This document shows positions 1-9,032 of a stretch of 64,000 nucleotides of DNA, in pieces (the first letter of the stretch is position 1; every line of letters begins with the position of its first letter). The stretch is from Flavobacterium succinicans (GTDB taxonomy: Bacteria; Bacteroidota; Bacteroidia; Flavobacteriales; Flavobacteriaceae): the NCBI RefSeq assembly GCF_001662485.1, contig NZ_JMTM01000053.1, positions 124,001-188,000 of the forward strand, in the 5' to 3' direction. The notes below the pieces were generated by a model. The model did no database searches. It saw only the letters and a program-made list of their open reading frames with translations, and was not told the DNA's origin. The position numbers and the translations under genes were made by a program.

Positions 1-10
1 AAGGATTTTT

Positions 11-88
11 TGGAGCTATTTCCAGCTGTCCACTGTATCTTTTCTATTTTAAAGAAAAATAGAAAAGGATGCCGTTCCCATCTGGGCT
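11..88 (-). repeat. Structured intergenic repeat, copy 1
   Basis: Read on the minus strand, a left arm starting AGCCCAGATG and ending GGCATCC (67-88) is followed by a perfect 11-bp hairpin (TTTTCTATTTT at 40-50 with AAAATAGAAAA at 56-66, 5-base loop) and a right arm starting GATACAGTGGACAGC and ending AGCTCC (11-39). The arms match copies at 27713, 47663 and 50621, but the hairpin sequence does not. It lies upstream of the peptidase gene in the opposite orientation. Confidence 0.8.
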
Positions 89-159
89 AAAATGAGGTGC
101 ACCACAAGATATTTGATTTACAGAATTAAAATCAGCGCCAACAATAAAATTCAAAATGG

Positions 160-265
160 AACACGAATTACGCGGATAAAACGGATTTTACACGTTTCAC
201 AATTGAATGTAAACTCATCAAATCCGTCCTAATCTGCTTCATCCGTGGCATCTGTGGTTCATTAG
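160..265. repeat. Imperfect inverted repeat, ACACGAATTACGCGG type
   Basis: ACGGATTT (181-188) is complementary to AAATCCGT (220-227). Flanking words such as GCGGAT and ATCCGTGG extend the symmetry. Related CACGAATTC words recur at 27583 and 49422. The rest of bases 1-361 shows no gene. Confidence 0.55.
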
Positions 266-361
266 TTTGTTTGACAAGCTTTTTTTAAAGCAAGCATTGA
301 GATTACCATCCAAAACAAGTCAATTTAAATGATTATTTTTACGTTTTTAAAATTGAAAACA

Positions 362-2263
362 ATGAAAAAGATTCTTTTATTAACCTTATCCATGATGAGT
401 TTGACAACAATGGCTCAAAACACACTGACTCCCGAGCTGCTCTGGAAACTAGGTCGCGTAACACCTCTAGGTCTTTCAAAAGACGGAAAAAACGTTATTT
501 ATAAAGTTAGCACACCCTCTGTGGCTGAAAACAAATCCAGTTCTAAACTGTATTCCCTACCCATCGAAGGCGGAAATGCCACTGAAATTAAAGACACCAA
601 AGGTCTGCTAAACGACAAAAACACCTCACCTGATGGAAAATATCTAGTCTATAACGAAGAAGTAAAAATCGACAAAGTTCACGGCAAAGATTTCTATCCC
701 GAACTGGAAAAATCAAACGTACAAATCTACAATGGACTCGATTACCGCCATTGGGACACTTGGAATGAAGGTAAATTCAACCACGTTTTTTACAAAGAAA
801 ATAAAGACGGTGCTACAGGAATCGATATCCTAAAAGGAGAAAATTTCGATAGCCCACAAAAACCTTTTGGTGGCGACGAAGATTATATCTGGTCACCAGA
901 CGGCAAAAGCATTTTGTACGTATGCAAGAAAAAAGCAGGCACGCAATATGCCATTTCTACGAATACAGATATTTACGAATACCAACTCGAATCCGGCAAA
1001 ACCATCAACCGAACTGAAGGTAATTTAGGGTACGACACGGCACCTCAATTTTCGCCTGCGGGTCACTTGACTTGGTTACAAATGAAACGTGATGGCTATG
1101 AAGCCGATAAAAACGACATCATTGTAGATTTCAAAGGCATCAAAATGAACCTTACCGCCAATTGGGACGGAAGTGTAGACCAATTTATGTGGAGTCCAGA
1201 CGGAAAGAACGTCTATTTTATAGCTGCCGTAGACGGCACCAAGCAATTGTTTGCAGTGAACTTCCCTGGAATGACTAGAATTGCGGTAACCGCTCGCCAA
1301 ATTACCAATGGTGATTTTGATGTAAGCGATATTATTGGCTTTTCTGGCGACCAAGTCTTGGTCACTAGAACCGACATGAATCACGCTGCTGAAATTTTTT
1401 CTTATACTCTAAAGAAAAACACTTGGAAACAATTGTCTAATGTGAATACAGCAACGTACAACACTTTGGCTTTAAGCAAAACTGAACGCAGATATGTTAC
1501 CACAACGGATGGCAAAAAAATGTTGGTTTGGGTAATTTTACCTCCGAATTTTGATGCAACTAAAAAATACCCTACTTTATTATTTTGCCAAGGAGGACCA
1601 CAGTCTCCGTTAACACAAAGCTATTCGTTCCGTTGGAATTTCTCTTTGATGGCCGCTCAAGGCTATGTAGTAGTAGCACCAAACCGCAGAGGAATGTACG
1701 GCCACGGACAAGAATGGAACGAAAAAATATCGGGTGATTGGGGCGGACAAGTGATGGACGATTATTTATCAGCGATTGATGACGTCGCCAAAGAATCGTA
1801 TGTAGACAAATCACGTCTGGGATGTGTAGGCGCTAGTTACGGTGGCTATTCTGTGTTTTATTTAGCTGGAATTCACAACAACCGTTTCAAAACATTTATT
1901 GCTCACGACGGCGTTTTCAATACGCAGAGTATGTTTGGCACCACCGAAGAAGTCTTCTTTAACAACTGGGATTTTGGAGGCGCGTATTGGGAAAAAGATA
2001 ATAAAGTAGCACAAAAAACCTACACTACTTTTAACCCAATCACCTTGGTAGACAAATGGAACACCCCAATATTAATTATACAAGGAGGAACTGATTTTAG
2101 AGTGCCGATTGGACAATCCCAAGAAGCCTTTCAGGCAGCACAATTAAGAGGCATCAAAAGTCGCTTTTTGTACTTCCCTGAAGAAAACCACTGGGTATTG
2201 CAACCTCAAAATGCTCAAGTTTGGCAAAGAGAATTCTATAAATGGTTGAAAGAAACCTTATAG
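362..2263 (+). CDS. Secreted S9 family prolyl oligopeptidase-type peptidase
   Basis: A 633-residue serine peptidase of the prolyl oligopeptidase / dipeptidyl peptidase IV class, predicted to cleave peptides in the periplasm or cell envelope. I place the start at 362, where MKKILLLTLSMMSLTTMAQ is a clear signal peptide; an upstream in-frame ATG would add 11 residues that spoil it. The N-terminal two thirds contain WSPDGK-type blades (near residues 180-300) of a WD40-like propeller. The C-terminal alpha/beta hydrolase domain carries the nucleophile in GASYGG (Ser492), Asp578 in GGTDFRVP and His610 in ENHWV, so the triad is complete. It stands alone, facing accC, and ends at a shared terminator. 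The family call is firm; the substrate is unknown. Confidence 0.93.
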   Translation: MKKILLLTLSMMSLTTMAQNTLTPELLWKLGRVTPLGLSKDGKNVIYKVSTPSVAENKSSSKLYSLPIEGGNATEIKDTKGLLNDKNTSPDGKYLVYNEEVKIDKVHGKDFYPELEKSNVQIYNGLDYRHWDTWNEGKFNHVFYKENKDGATGIDILKGENFDSPQKPFGGDEDYIWSPDGKSILYVCKKKAGTQYAISTNTDIYEYQLESGKTINRTEGNLGYDTAPQFSPAGHLTWLQMKRDGYEADKNDIIVDFKGIKMNLTANWDGSVDQFMWSPDGKNVYFIAAVDGTKQLFAVNFPGMTRIAVTARQITNGDFDVSDIIGFSGDQVLVTRTDMNHAAEIFSYTLKKNTWKQLSNVNTATYNTLALSKTERRYVTTTDGKKMLVWVILPPNFDATKKYPTLLFCQGGPQSPLTQSYSFRWNFSLMAAQGYVVVAPNRRGMYGHGQEWNEKISGDWGGQVMDDYLSAIDDVAKESYVDKSRLGCVGASYGGYSVFYLAGIHNNRFKTFIAHDGVFNTQSMFGTTEEVFFNNWDFGGAYWEKDNKVAQKTYTTFNPITLVDKWNTPILIIQGGTDFRVPIGQSQEAFQAAQLRGIKSRFLYFPEENHWVLQPQNAQVWQREFYKWLKETL

Positions 2264-2273
2264 TTACCCACAA

Positions 2274-2301
2274 AAAAACCTCGCAAATTGCGAGGTTTTT
2301 T
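2274..2301. terminator. Bidirectional intrinsic terminator
   Basis: AAAAACCTCGC (2274-2284) pairs with GCGAGGTTTTTT (2290-2301) around a 5-base loop. A-rich and T-rich flanks on the two sides suit both the peptidase gene (+) and accC (-), which converge here. Confidence 0.85.
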
Positions 2302-2319
2302 ATAGTAATTATTTCCCAT

Positions 2320-3666
2320 CTATTCTGGATCATTCATTTTGAAAGTATCCATAAAGGCAGTAGTGTAATCTCCTGCTATATAACGAGGATCATCCATTAA
2401 CTGTCTGTGGAAAGGAATAGTAGTTTTGATTCCTTCAATTACGAATTCATCCAAAGCTCTACGCATTTTGCTAATCGCTTCTTCACGAGTTTGCGCAGTA
2501 GTAATCAACTTGGCAATCATCGAATCGTAATTTGGTGGAATAGTATATCCAGAATACACGTGAGTATCTAAACGAACTCCGTGTCCGCCTGGCATATGTA
2601 AGGTGGTGATTTTTCCTGGAGAAGGACGGAAATCATTGTAAGGATCTTCCGCATTGATACGACATTCGATAGCGTGTAAATTTGGGAAATAATTCTTTCC
2701 TGAAATTGGCACACCTGCCGCTACTAATATTTGCTCACGAATCAAGTCATAATCTACTACTTGTTCAGTGATTGGGTGTTCTACTTGGATACGAGTATTC
2801 ATTTCCATAAAGTAGAAATTACGGTGTTTGTCTACTAAAAATTCAACAGTTCCAGCGCCTTCGTATTTAATGTATTCTGCAGCTTTTACAGCAGCTTCAC
2901 CCATTTTAGCACGTAACTCATCAGTCATAAATGGTGATGGAGTCTCTTCAGTTAATTTTTGGTGACGACGTTGTACAGAACAATCTCTTTCAGAAAGGTG
3001 ACACGCTTTACCGTAAGCATCTCCCACTACTTGAATTTCAATATGACGCGGCTCTTCAATTAATTTCTCTAAATACATTCCGTCATTACCAAAAGCGGCT
3101 GCCGATTCTTGACGAGCACCTTCCCAAGCTTTCAATAAATCTTCTTCTTTCCAAACGGCACGCATTCCTTTTCCTCCACCACCAGCAGTTGCTTTCAACA
3201 TAACTGGATATCCAAATTCTTTGGCTAATGCTGCTGCTTGTTCGTATGATTCAAGAATTCCAACAGATCCTGGTACACAAGGTACTCCTGCTTCGATCAT
3301 TGTCGCTTTTGCAGAAGCTTTATCTCCCATACGATCAATCATTTCAGGAGCTGCACCAATAAATTTAATACCGTGTTCTTGGCAAATTTTTGAAAACTTA
3401 GCGTTTTCCGAAAGGAATCCATATCCTGGGTGAATGGCATCGGCATTAGTAATTTCTGCTGCTGCAATAATATTTGACATTTTAAGGTATGACAAATTAC
3501 TTGGTGCAGGTCCGATACAAACGGCTTCGTCAGCAAATTTTACGTGTAAACTTTCAGCATCTGCAGTAGAGTAAACCGCTACTGTTTTGATTCCCATCTC
3601 TCTACACGTTCTAATAACCCTAAGAGCAATCTCTCCTCTATTTGCTATTAATATTTTTTTAAACAT
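2320..3666 (-). CDS. accC: Acetyl-CoA carboxylase, biotin carboxylase subunit
   Basis: Carboxylates the biotin on AccB using ATP and bicarbonate, the first half reaction of acetyl-CoA carboxylase (malonyl-CoA supply for fatty acids). The 448 residues match the family length. Visible features are the N-terminal [14 protein letters not shown], the glycine-rich ATP-grasp loop GGGGKGMR (about 162-169), the [12 protein letters not shown] block and [10 protein letters not shown] with its catalytic arginine region. I chose ATG 3666 over a start 12 codons upstream because the family begins at MFKKI. It lies 84 bases downstream of accB and forms a fabH-accB-accC unit. No accA or accD is in the window. 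A propionyl-CoA carboxylase role cannot be excluded, but the FabH/BCCP context favours acetyl-CoA. Confidence 0.96.
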   Translation of the reverse strand: MFKKILIANRGEIALRVIRTCREMGIKTVAVYSTADAESLHVKFADEAVCIGPAPSNLSYLKMSNIIAAAEITNADAIHPGYGFLSENAKFSKICQEHGIKFIGAAPEMIDRMGDKASAKATMIEAGVPCVPGSVGILESYEQAAALAKEFGYPVMLKATAGGGGKGMRAVWKEEDLLKAWEGARQESAAAFGNDGMYLEKLIEEPRHIEIQVVGDAYGKACHLSERDCSVQRRHQKLTEETPSPFMTDELRAKMGEAAVKAAEYIKYEGAGTVEFLVDKHRNFYFMEMNTRIQVEHPITEQVVDYDLIREQILVAAGVPISGKNYFPNLHAIECRINAEDPYNDFRPSPGKITTLHMPGGHGVRLDTHVYSGYTIPPNYDSMIAKLITTAQTREEAISKMRRALDEFVIEGIKTTIPFHRQLMDDPRYIAGDYTTAFMDTFKMNDPE

Positions 3667-3750
3667 CTTGTTTTTTTTAAAATTACAAATTCCAATCTTC
3701 AAATTCCAACGTATTGGATTTTGTGATTTGTCTATTGGAATTTTTAAAAA

Positions 3751-4230
3751 TTATGATGGATCTACTAAAAATAAAGGTTGGTCAAACTCTACAGGAGACA
3801 TATCGTCTACTAAGATTTTCACTATTTTTCCTGAAACTTCCGATTCAATTTCGTTAAAAAGCTTCATTGCTTCAATTACGCAAAGAACATCACCTTTAGC
3901 GATTGTGCTTCCAACTTCAGCAAAAACTGGTTTATCTGGAGCAGGTTTTCTATAGAAAGTACCAATAATTGGTGATTTGATGGTAATAAATTTTGAATTA
4001 TCCTCTTTTGGCGCTGCTTCTGGTGTTGCAACAACTGGAGCAATTTGTGGTATAACTGCTGGTTGAATTGCCGCTTGAGTTGGTAATTGCTGAACGTAAG
4101 TAGTTTCTGTTACATTACCTTCTAAAGTTGTTCTAATTGTGATTTTCACATCATCCATCTCTAACTTAACCTCAGCAACTCCAGAATTTGCTACAAATTT
4201 GATTAGGTTTTGAATTTCTTTTAAATCCAT
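3751..4230 (-). CDS. accB: Acetyl-CoA carboxylase biotin carboxyl carrier protein
   Basis: 159-residue BCCP that carries carboxybiotin between AccC and the carboxyltransferase. Residues 1-35 form the N-terminal dimerisation segment. Residues 45-80 are a flexible linker rich in Ala, Pro and Gln. Residues 81-159 are the biotinyl domain with the biotin acceptor Lys123 in VIEAMKLFNEI. EAMKL, rather than the commonest EAMKM, is still within the family pattern. The 24-base gap to fabH upstream and the 84-base gap to accC downstream indicate one transcript. Confidence 0.95.
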   Translation of the reverse strand: MDLKEIQNLIKFVANSGVAEVKLEMDDVKITIRTTLEGNVTETTYVQQLPTQAAIQPAVIPQIAPVVATPEAAPKEDNSKFITIKSPIIGTFYRKPAPDKPVFAEVGSTIAKGDVLCVIEAMKLFNEIESEVSGKIVKILVDDMSPVEFDQPLFLVDPS

Positions 4231-4254
4231 AATTGTTTTGTTTTTAGTTTTAAT

Positions 4255-5253
4255 TTATTTTGTGTCGTAGGCCCATTTTAAATAAATAGATCCCCAAGTA
4301 AATCCTCCTCCGAAAGCAGCAAATATAATATTATCTCCTTTTTTTAGTTTCTTTTCAAAATCATGAAGTACTAATGGCAAAGTTGCTGATGTTGTGTTCC
4401 CATAACGCTCGATATTCACTAAGACCTTTTCTTCTTCAAGGTTCATTCTGTTGGCCGTAGCATCGATAATCCTTCTGTTGGCTTGGTGAGGTACTAACCA
4501 ATCAACATTTTCATTGGTTAAATTATTTCTTTGCAAGATCAAATCACTTGCATCAGCCATATTTGTTACAGCATATTTAAAAACTGTTTTACCGTCTTGG
4601 ATGATATTGTGCATGTTTTCTTCTACCGTTTGAGCCGATGTTCTAAGAATAGAACCTCCTGCAGGAATTTTCAAGAAATCACGACCTACGCCGTCGCTTC
4701 TTAAATATTCATCTTTCAAACCATAGCCTTCATAATTAGGCTCGAATAAAACGGCTCCAGCACCATCTCCAAAAATAATACAAGTGGCTCTGTCAGTATA
4801 ATCAATAATAGAAGACATTTTATCTGCTCCTATTAATAGTACTTTTTTATATCTACCTGATTGAATGTAAGCTGCAGCTGTAGACATTCCGTATAAAAAA
4901 CTAGAACAAGCAGCTTGTAAATCATATGCAAAAGCATTTGTTGCCCCTATTTCTGTTGCCACATAAACTCCTGTTGAAGCTACAGGCATATCAGGTGTTG
5001 CGGTTGCCATAATTACCATATCAATTTCAAGTGGATCGATATTGGCTTTTGCTATTAAATCTTGAGCGGCTTTTATGGCCAAAAATGAAGTTCCTTTTCC
5101 TTCTTCCTTTAATATTCTTCTTTCTTTAATTCCTGTACGAGTAGTGATCCATTCATCATTGGTATCAACCATGGTTTCCAATACTTTATTAGAAAGCACA
5201 AAGTCAGGAACATACCCACCTACTGCGGTAATTGCTGCGGTAATTGCATTCAT
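4255..5253 (-). CDS. fabH: Beta-ketoacyl-ACP synthase III
   Basis: Starts fatty acid synthesis by condensing acyl-CoA with malonyl-ACP. The 332-residue protein has the full Cys-His-Asn triad: Cys116 in AACSSF, His256 in PHQANR and Asn286 in RYGNTTSA. The C-terminal GGGFTWGS loop is present. It is the first gene of a fabH-accB-accC set. A hairpin at 5375-5403 separates it from the upstream yceD-rpmF transcript, so it probably has its own promoter in 5254-5374; I see no clear TAnnTTTG box there. In Bacteroidota the primer may be branched acyl-CoA, which sequence alone cannot show. Confidence 0.96.
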   Translation of the reverse strand: MNAITAAITAVGGYVPDFVLSNKVLETMVDTNDEWITTRTGIKERRILKEEGKGTSFLAIKAAQDLIAKANIDPLEIDMVIMATATPDMPVASTGVYVATEIGATNAFAYDLQAACSSFLYGMSTAAAYIQSGRYKKVLLIGADKMSSIIDYTDRATCIIFGDGAGAVLFEPNYEGYGLKDEYLRSDGVGRDFLKIPAGGSILRTSAQTVEENMHNIIQDGKTVFKYAVTNMADASDLILQRNNLTNENVDWLVPHQANRRIIDATANRMNLEEEKVLVNIERYGNTTSATLPLVLHDFEKKLKKGDNIIFAAFGGGFTWGSIYLKWAYDTK

Positions 5254-5374
5254 TGTGTATGACTATTACTATCAAATATTGCTACTTGATTTTTTAATTT
5301 AAAAGACCTGAAAATTACAAAATTTATTCTAAAAGTACTGTTTTAGCTTTTCTTATTTTAGAAAATTATAAACA

Positions 5375-5403
5375 ATAAAAAAAACTCCCACAAAGTGAGA
5401 GTT
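5375..5403 (-). terminator. Intrinsic terminator downstream of rpmF
   Basis: On the minus strand AACTCTCAC (5403-5395) pairs with GTGGGAGTT (5391-5383), with one G-T pair and a 3-base loop, followed by eight T (5382-5375). It ends the yceD-rpmF transcript before fabH. Confidence 0.8.
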
Positions 5404-5426
5404 CTACTATTTTTTGCCAAAACGTA

Positions 5427-5621
5427 TTAAGCAACAGCTACAGATTTATCGATAACAACTTGCCCTCTGTAGTACATTTTACCTTCATGCCAGTAAGCTC
5501 TGTGGTACAAATGTGCTTCGCCAGTGATAGGACAAGTAGCGATTTGAGCTACAGTTGCTTTGTAATGTGTTCTTCTCTTATCTCTTCTTGTTTTCGAGAT
5601 TTTTCTTTTAGGATGTGCCAT
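5427..5621 (-). CDS. rpmF: 50S ribosomal protein L32
   Basis: 64-residue bL32 beginning [17 protein letters not shown], the family's usual basic start. Bacterial L32 proteins often carry zinc-binding Cys pairs. Only one Cys is evident here ([10 protein letters not shown]), so this is likely the zinc-independent form. It follows yceD by 9 bases, the standard yceD-rpmF pairing, and ends at the terminator 5375-5403. Confidence 0.96.
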   Translation of the reverse strand: MAHPKRKISKTRRDKRRTHYKATVAQIATCPITGEAHLYHRAYWHEGKMYYRGQVVIDKSVAVA

Positions 5622-5630
5622 TTTACTATA

Positions 5631-6194
5631 TTATTTATCCGTTAATAGTTGCTTTAATTTGTCCCATCTAGGGTCAATATTATCTTGATTCTCTTGTTGT
5701 GTATTCTCTTTATTCTTCTCTTTTACTTCTTTTTTTGCAGTCAATATTTTAAGCTTTTCTAAAGCTTCTGATTGCAAAGTACCATCTTTTACCCCTGGAT
5801 GAACTCTCTTTAAAGGAATTGACAACACTATCATTTCATAGATGTACTGTGCAATATCTAGCTCAAATTCTCCAAATGGCAAAATTAATAACTCTTCGTT
5901 GTCATTATTAAACGTTTCTCCGAAACGAACAATTAATTTAATTTTACCTTTTATCGGTAAATCAAATTCTTCCCCTGTTAAATCACAAGGTACTTGAACG
6001 GTTCCTTTGTGTTTAAAATCTAATTCTAATAAATTCGCTTTTTTTTCTAAAACTACATTTACTTTGATGTTTGATTTTTCAAACTCACTAAAGTCAAAGA
6101 TCTCAAAGAACGAATTATTGATTTGGTATTCAAATTGATGTTTCCCTAGCTTCAATCCCACGAATGGAATTATGAATTCTTTTCTCTTGTTCAT
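5631..6194 (-). CDS. YceD family protein (DUF177)
   Basis: 187-residue member of the YceD/DUF177 family, encoded beside rpmF in most bacteria and linked in other systems to 23S rRNA maturation or ribosome assembly. The central segment with CDLTGEEFDLPIKGKIKLIVRFG (about residues 70-95) is the recognisable conserved patch. The C-terminal third is highly charged (KKEVKEKNKEN) and probably disordered before a short conserved end, DPRWDKLKQLL. A promoter box lies 45 bases upstream of the start. The family call is good; the molecular role is inferred from family context. Confidence 0.9.
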   Translation of the reverse strand: MNKRKEFIIPFVGLKLGKHQFEYQINNSFFEIFDFSEFEKSNIKVNVVLEKKANLLELDFKHKGTVQVPCDLTGEEFDLPIKGKIKLIVRFGETFNNDNEELLILPFGEFELDIAQYIYEMIVLSIPLKRVHPGVKDGTLQSEALEKLKILTAKKEVKEKNKENTQQENQDNIDPRWDKLKQLLTDK

Positions 6195-6238
6195 TTCATC
6201 AACAATTTTCCCTATTCTGAATTGTCTGAATCGGGGTG

Positions 6239-6246
6239 CAAAGATA
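6239..6246 (-). promoter_or_regulatory. Probable -7 promoter box for yceD-rpmF
   Basis: TATCTTTG on the minus strand fits the Bacteroidota -7 consensus TAnnTTTG and lies 45 bases upstream of the yceD start. I did not find a convincing TTTG at the -33 position. Confidence 0.5.
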
Positions 6247-6289
6247 TAAAATTATTATAAATCTAATAATGTTATTCACCTTTTTTTGT

Positions 6290-7339
6290 TTATAACTGTT
6301 TTTCTTTTGATTTCAGTGGATTTGAACTCACTTCTTCATGTTGCATTCTTGATTTATAGATATCTATAGCCAGATAAACCGCTTCTTTAAAAGAAGTAAA
6401 ATCCGCTTGATTTTTTCCCGCAATATCAAAGGCTGTACCATGATCAGGCGAAGTTCTTATCTTATTCAACCCTGCGGTATAATTTACTCCTCGACCAAAA
6501 GACAAAGTCTTAAATGGAATTAATCCTTGATCATGATAAGTAGCAATAATGGCATCGTATTTCTCATAATGATTGCTTCCGAAAAAACTATCCGCAGAAA
6601 AAGGCCCAAAAACCAAAGTCCCTTTGTCGAATATTTTCTTCAACGTTGGCTTAAGCAACGTATCATCCTCGGAACCAATCACCCCCCCATCGCCACAATG
6701 CGGATTCAAACCTAGCACAGCAATTTTAGGCTTATTGATACTAAAGTCTTTAATTAAAGTTTGTTTTACCGTTTCGATTTTCTTTTTAATTAACTCCTCA
6801 GTCAAATGTCCAGCAACTTCATTCAATGGTACATGATCAGTTAGTAAACCAACACGCAAATTATCATTCACCATAAGCATTAATGCATCGCCTTCTAACT
6901 CTTGCGCTAAATAATCGGTATGCCCTGGAAATTTAAAGCTATCCGATTGAATATTGTATTTATTTATTGGAGCTGTAACTAAAACATCTACGATTCCTTC
7001 TTTTAAGGCTTTGGTTGCCGCCACAAACGACTTGATAGCATATTCACCCACTTTATCATCATTGGTTCCTAAATTTAAATCCACACCTTCTCGCCATAAA
7101 TTATAGACATTAATTTTGCCTAAAACTATTTGATCTAGTTTATCAATACCATGAATACTCGAAGTAGATTCAATGCTTTTCTTCAAAAAGGAAACAATTT
7201 TTACATTAGCAAAAATTACTGGAGTACAAAATTCCAACATTCGAGCATCCTCAAAAGTTTTTAAGACTACTTCGCTTCCAATACCGTTTAAATCTCCTAT
7301 CGAAATTCCAACTATTATATTTTCTGCTGTTTTATTCAT
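6290..7339 (-). CDS. pdxA: 4-hydroxythreonine-4-phosphate dehydrogenase
   Basis: NAD-dependent, divalent-metal enzyme of pyridoxal phosphate synthesis (DXP-dependent route). It oxidises 4-phosphohydroxy-threonine to the product used by PdxJ. 349 residues from ATG 7339, which has a GGGAGC ribosome site just upstream; extending 42 codons further upstream gives an implausible aromatic leader. Visible motifs are GISIGDLNGIG (11-21), FPGHTDYLA (138-145), TDHVPLNEV (168-176) and ATYHDQGLIPFK, which supply the metal-binding histidines. The start is divergent from ribE, with facing promoter boxes between them. Confidence 0.95.
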   Translation of the reverse strand: MNKTAENIIVGISIGDLNGIGSEVVLKTFEDARMLEFCTPVIFANVKIVSFLKKSIESTSSIHGIDKLDQIVLGKINVYNLWREGVDLNLGTNDDKVGEYAIKSFVAATKALKEGIVDVLVTAPINKYNIQSDSFKFPGHTDYLAQELEGDALMLMVNDNLRVGLLTDHVPLNEVAGHLTEELIKKKIETVKQTLIKDFSINKPKIAVLGLNPHCGDGGVIGSEDDTLLKPTLKKIFDKGTLVFGPFSADSFFGSNHYEKYDAIIATYHDQGLIPFKTLSFGRGVNYTAGLNKIRTSPDHGTAFDIAGKNQADFTSFKEAVYLAIDIYKSRMQHEEVSSNPLKSKEKQL

Positions 7340-7359
7340 GAGCTCCCGTTTTTTATTGC

Positions 7360-7380
7360 TAATTTTGAACTGCAAATTTA
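7360..7380. promoter_or_regulatory. Back-to-back -7 boxes between pdxA and ribE
   Basis: TAATTTTG on the plus strand (7360-7367) and TAAATTTG on the minus strand (7373-7380) both match TAnnTTTG. They face ribE and pdxA respectively, within a 57-base intergenic gap. The upstream -33 elements are not clear. Confidence 0.45.
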
Positions 7381-7396
7381 GTAAAATAAAATAAGA

Positions 7397-7984
7397 ATGT
7401 TTACAGGAATCATAGAAACCCTTGGCATTGTAACAGAAATAAAAAAAGAGCAAAACAACCTGCATCTTACCCTATCTTCTGACATTACACCCGAGCTAAA
7501 AATAGACCAAAGTGTTGCGCATAATGGCATTTGTCTTACAGTAGTCGCTATAAACGGAACCCAATATACAGTTACCGCCATAGGCGAAACGATTAACAAA
7601 ACCAATATTGGTAGCTGGAACGTCAATGATGAAATCAATCTGGAACGAGCCATGAAATTAGGTGATCGTTTAGATGGTCATATTGTACAAGGACATGTGG
7701 ATCAAACCGCCACTTGTATCGAAGCCAACGAAACGAATGGAAGCTGGCACTACACTTTTGAATACGATCCTAACCGCAACAACATTACTATCGAAAAAGG
7801 ATCCATAACCGTTAATGGTGTAAGTCTAACAGTTGTCAATTCAGAAAAAAACAAATTTAGTGTTGCCATCATTCCTTATACCTACGAACACACGAATTTT
7901 CATAATTTCAAGGTAAATACAATTGTAAATCTAGAATTTGATGTAATCGGAAAATATGTTACCCGTTTGCATGCATTGAACTAA
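7397..7984 (+). CDS. ribE: Riboflavin synthase alpha subunit
   Basis: Dismutates two 6,7-dimethyl-8-ribityllumazine molecules to riboflavin. The 195 residues contain two homologous lumazine-binding halves: the first opens with MFTGIIETLG, and the second begins near GDRLDGHIVQGHVDQ (about 92-106) and includes GSITVNGVSLTV. Conserved TGI and GHVD motifs are present. The length is typical. It is a single gene divergent from pdxA and followed by a hairpin at 8026-8052. Other rib genes are not in the window. Confidence 0.96.
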   Translation: MFTGIIETLGIVTEIKKEQNNLHLTLSSDITPELKIDQSVAHNGICLTVVAINGTQYTVTAIGETINKTNIGSWNVNDEINLERAMKLGDRLDGHIVQGHVDQTATCIEANETNGSWHYTFEYDPNRNNITIEKGSITVNGVSLTVVNSEKNKFSVAIIPYTYEHTNFHNFKVNTIVNLEFDVIGKYVTRLHALN

Positions 7985-8025
7985 AATCAAATTCCAAGTT
8001 AGAAATCTTATTGGCTATAAAATAA

Positions 8026-8052
8026 AAAACCCCAAGTTATCTTGGAGTTTTT
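8026..8052. terminator. Bidirectional hairpin terminator after ribE
   Basis: AAAACCCCAAG (8026-8036) pairs with CTTGGAGTTTT (8041-8051) around TTAT, with one mismatch-like step near the base. It follows ribE, and its right half overlaps the stop codon of the small gene on the other strand. Confidence 0.7.
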
Positions 8053-8252
8053 GCTTTTAATTTATTGCTAATGACATAAAAGCCATAAAGAATCGAAAGA
8101 ATAACCAATATACCTATATAATCATCAATTGGTAATTTTGGCGGTGGTGGCGGTGTTCTTCTGGGACTTGGCGGTGTTGGAGCTGCATATAATGACATAT
8201 TACCAATCAAAAGCAACAAAAACCCAGCTATTATTTTTAATTTGTCTTTCAT
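8037..8252 (-). CDS. Small proline-rich membrane protein, unknown function
   Basis: About 71 residues starting MKDKLKIIAGFLLLLIG; an in-frame ATG four codons upstream is an alternative start. It has an N-terminal signal-like hydrophobic segment ending near YAAP, a short proline-rich stretch (TPPPPPKLP) and a second hydrophobic segment (YIGILVILSILYGFYVI) followed by a basic tail. Proteins of this layout, with a signal peptide, Pro spacer and single helix, are common next to flavobacterial genes and are mostly annotated hypothetical. The function is not recognisable. Its stop lies inside the ribE terminator hairpin. Confidence 0.65.
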   Translation of the reverse strand: MKDKLKIIAGFLLLLIGNMSLYAAPTPPSPRRTPPPPPKLPIDDYIGILVILSILYGFYVISNKLKAKTPR

Positions 8253-8346
8253 AAATATCCGCATATTAGCAAACTAATTCCTTATTTGCTTGGCAAAATA
8301 AGGAATATTTTTATTGATAAAAAAATAAAAAGCTTATTTTTATCAG

Positions 8347-8379
8347 AAAACCCTTCTTGAAAATTTCAAGAAGGGTTTT
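8347..8379 (-). terminator. Long perfect hairpin terminator after the tRNA
   Basis: AAAACCCTTCTTGAAA (8347-8362) and TTTCAAGAAGGGTTTT (8364-8379) are perfectly complementary over 16 bases with a one-base centre. This lies immediately downstream of the minus-strand tRNA. Confidence 0.85.
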
Positions 8380-8387
8380 CTTAGTTG

Positions 8388-8461
8388 TGGTCCCACCTGG
8401 GCTCGAACCAGGGACCACCTGATTATGAGTCAGGTGCTCTAACCAGCTGAGCTATAGGACC
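8388..8461 (-). tRNA. tRNA with CAU anticodon (Ile2 or elongator Met)
   Basis: A 74-base cloverleaf on the minus strand. The acceptor stem GGTCCTA pairs with TGGGACC (8395-8389), with discriminator A. The D arm is AGCTCAGCTGGTTAGAGC. The anticodon stem CCTGA/TCAGG encloses loop CTCATAA, giving anticodon CAT. The T arm contains GGTTCGAGCC. No CCA is encoded. The GG(T/C)CC acceptor start resembles lysidine-modified tRNA-Ile2 more than elongator tRNA-Met, but I cannot separate the two with certainty. Confidence 0.95.
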
Positions 8462-8601
8462 GGTTAAGAGTTTGCAATATTACTATATTTTTTGGTTTAG
8501 ACCAAATATTTTAGTCGTGGATTTTGAATTATATCATTATTCGCAAACCCCTCAAACGGAATCTACTGATAATGAAGCAGTATAAAAATTCAAATAACTA
8601 T

Positions 8602-9000
8602 CTAAATTTCTTGACACAATTCTATTAAAACGCCATTTGTACTTTTGGGATGCAAAAATGCAACCCATTTATTGTCGGCACCTCTCTTTGGTGTTGGATT
8701 TAAAACCACAAATCCTTCGCTTTCCAATCTTGCTATTTCCGCTACAATATCGGTTACATCAAAGGCAATATGATGAATCCCTTCTCCCTTTTTCTCAATA
8801 AATTTAGCAATGGGACTTTCTGGATGAGTCGCTTCTAATAATTCTATTTTATTAGGGCCATTTTGAAAAAAAGCCGTTTTTACTCCTTCAGAAACAACTT
8901 CCTCTTCTTTGTAAGCAGGAGCGCCAAATAATTTTTCAAAAAGTAAATTGGATGCTTGCAAATCTTTGACCGCTATTCCTATGTGTTCAATTTTATTCAT
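8602..9000 (-). CDS. mce: Methylmalonyl-CoA epimerase
   Basis: Interconverts R- and S-methylmalonyl-CoA, linking propionyl-CoA metabolism to succinyl-CoA. The 132-residue glyoxalase-fold protein starts MNKIEHIGIAVKDL; an upstream extension of 22 codons to 9066 overlaps the next gene and is rejected. Metal ligands are visible in EHIGIAV (His7), GIHHIAFDV and the C-terminal VLIELCQE (Glu). Length is typical. It lies 32 bases downstream of the 770-residue lipoprotein gene, with its own TATATTTG box on the minus strand at 9021-9028, so it may be transcribed both ways. Confidence 0.93.
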   Translation of the reverse strand: MNKIEHIGIAVKDLQASNLLFEKLFGAPAYKEEEVVSEGVKTAFFQNGPNKIELLEATHPESPIAKFIEKKGEGIHHIAFDVTDIVAEIARLESEGFVVLNPTPKRGADNKWVAFLHPKSTNGVLIELCQEI

Positions 9001-9032
9001 TTGTCTCACTATTAAAACCGCAAATATACCAA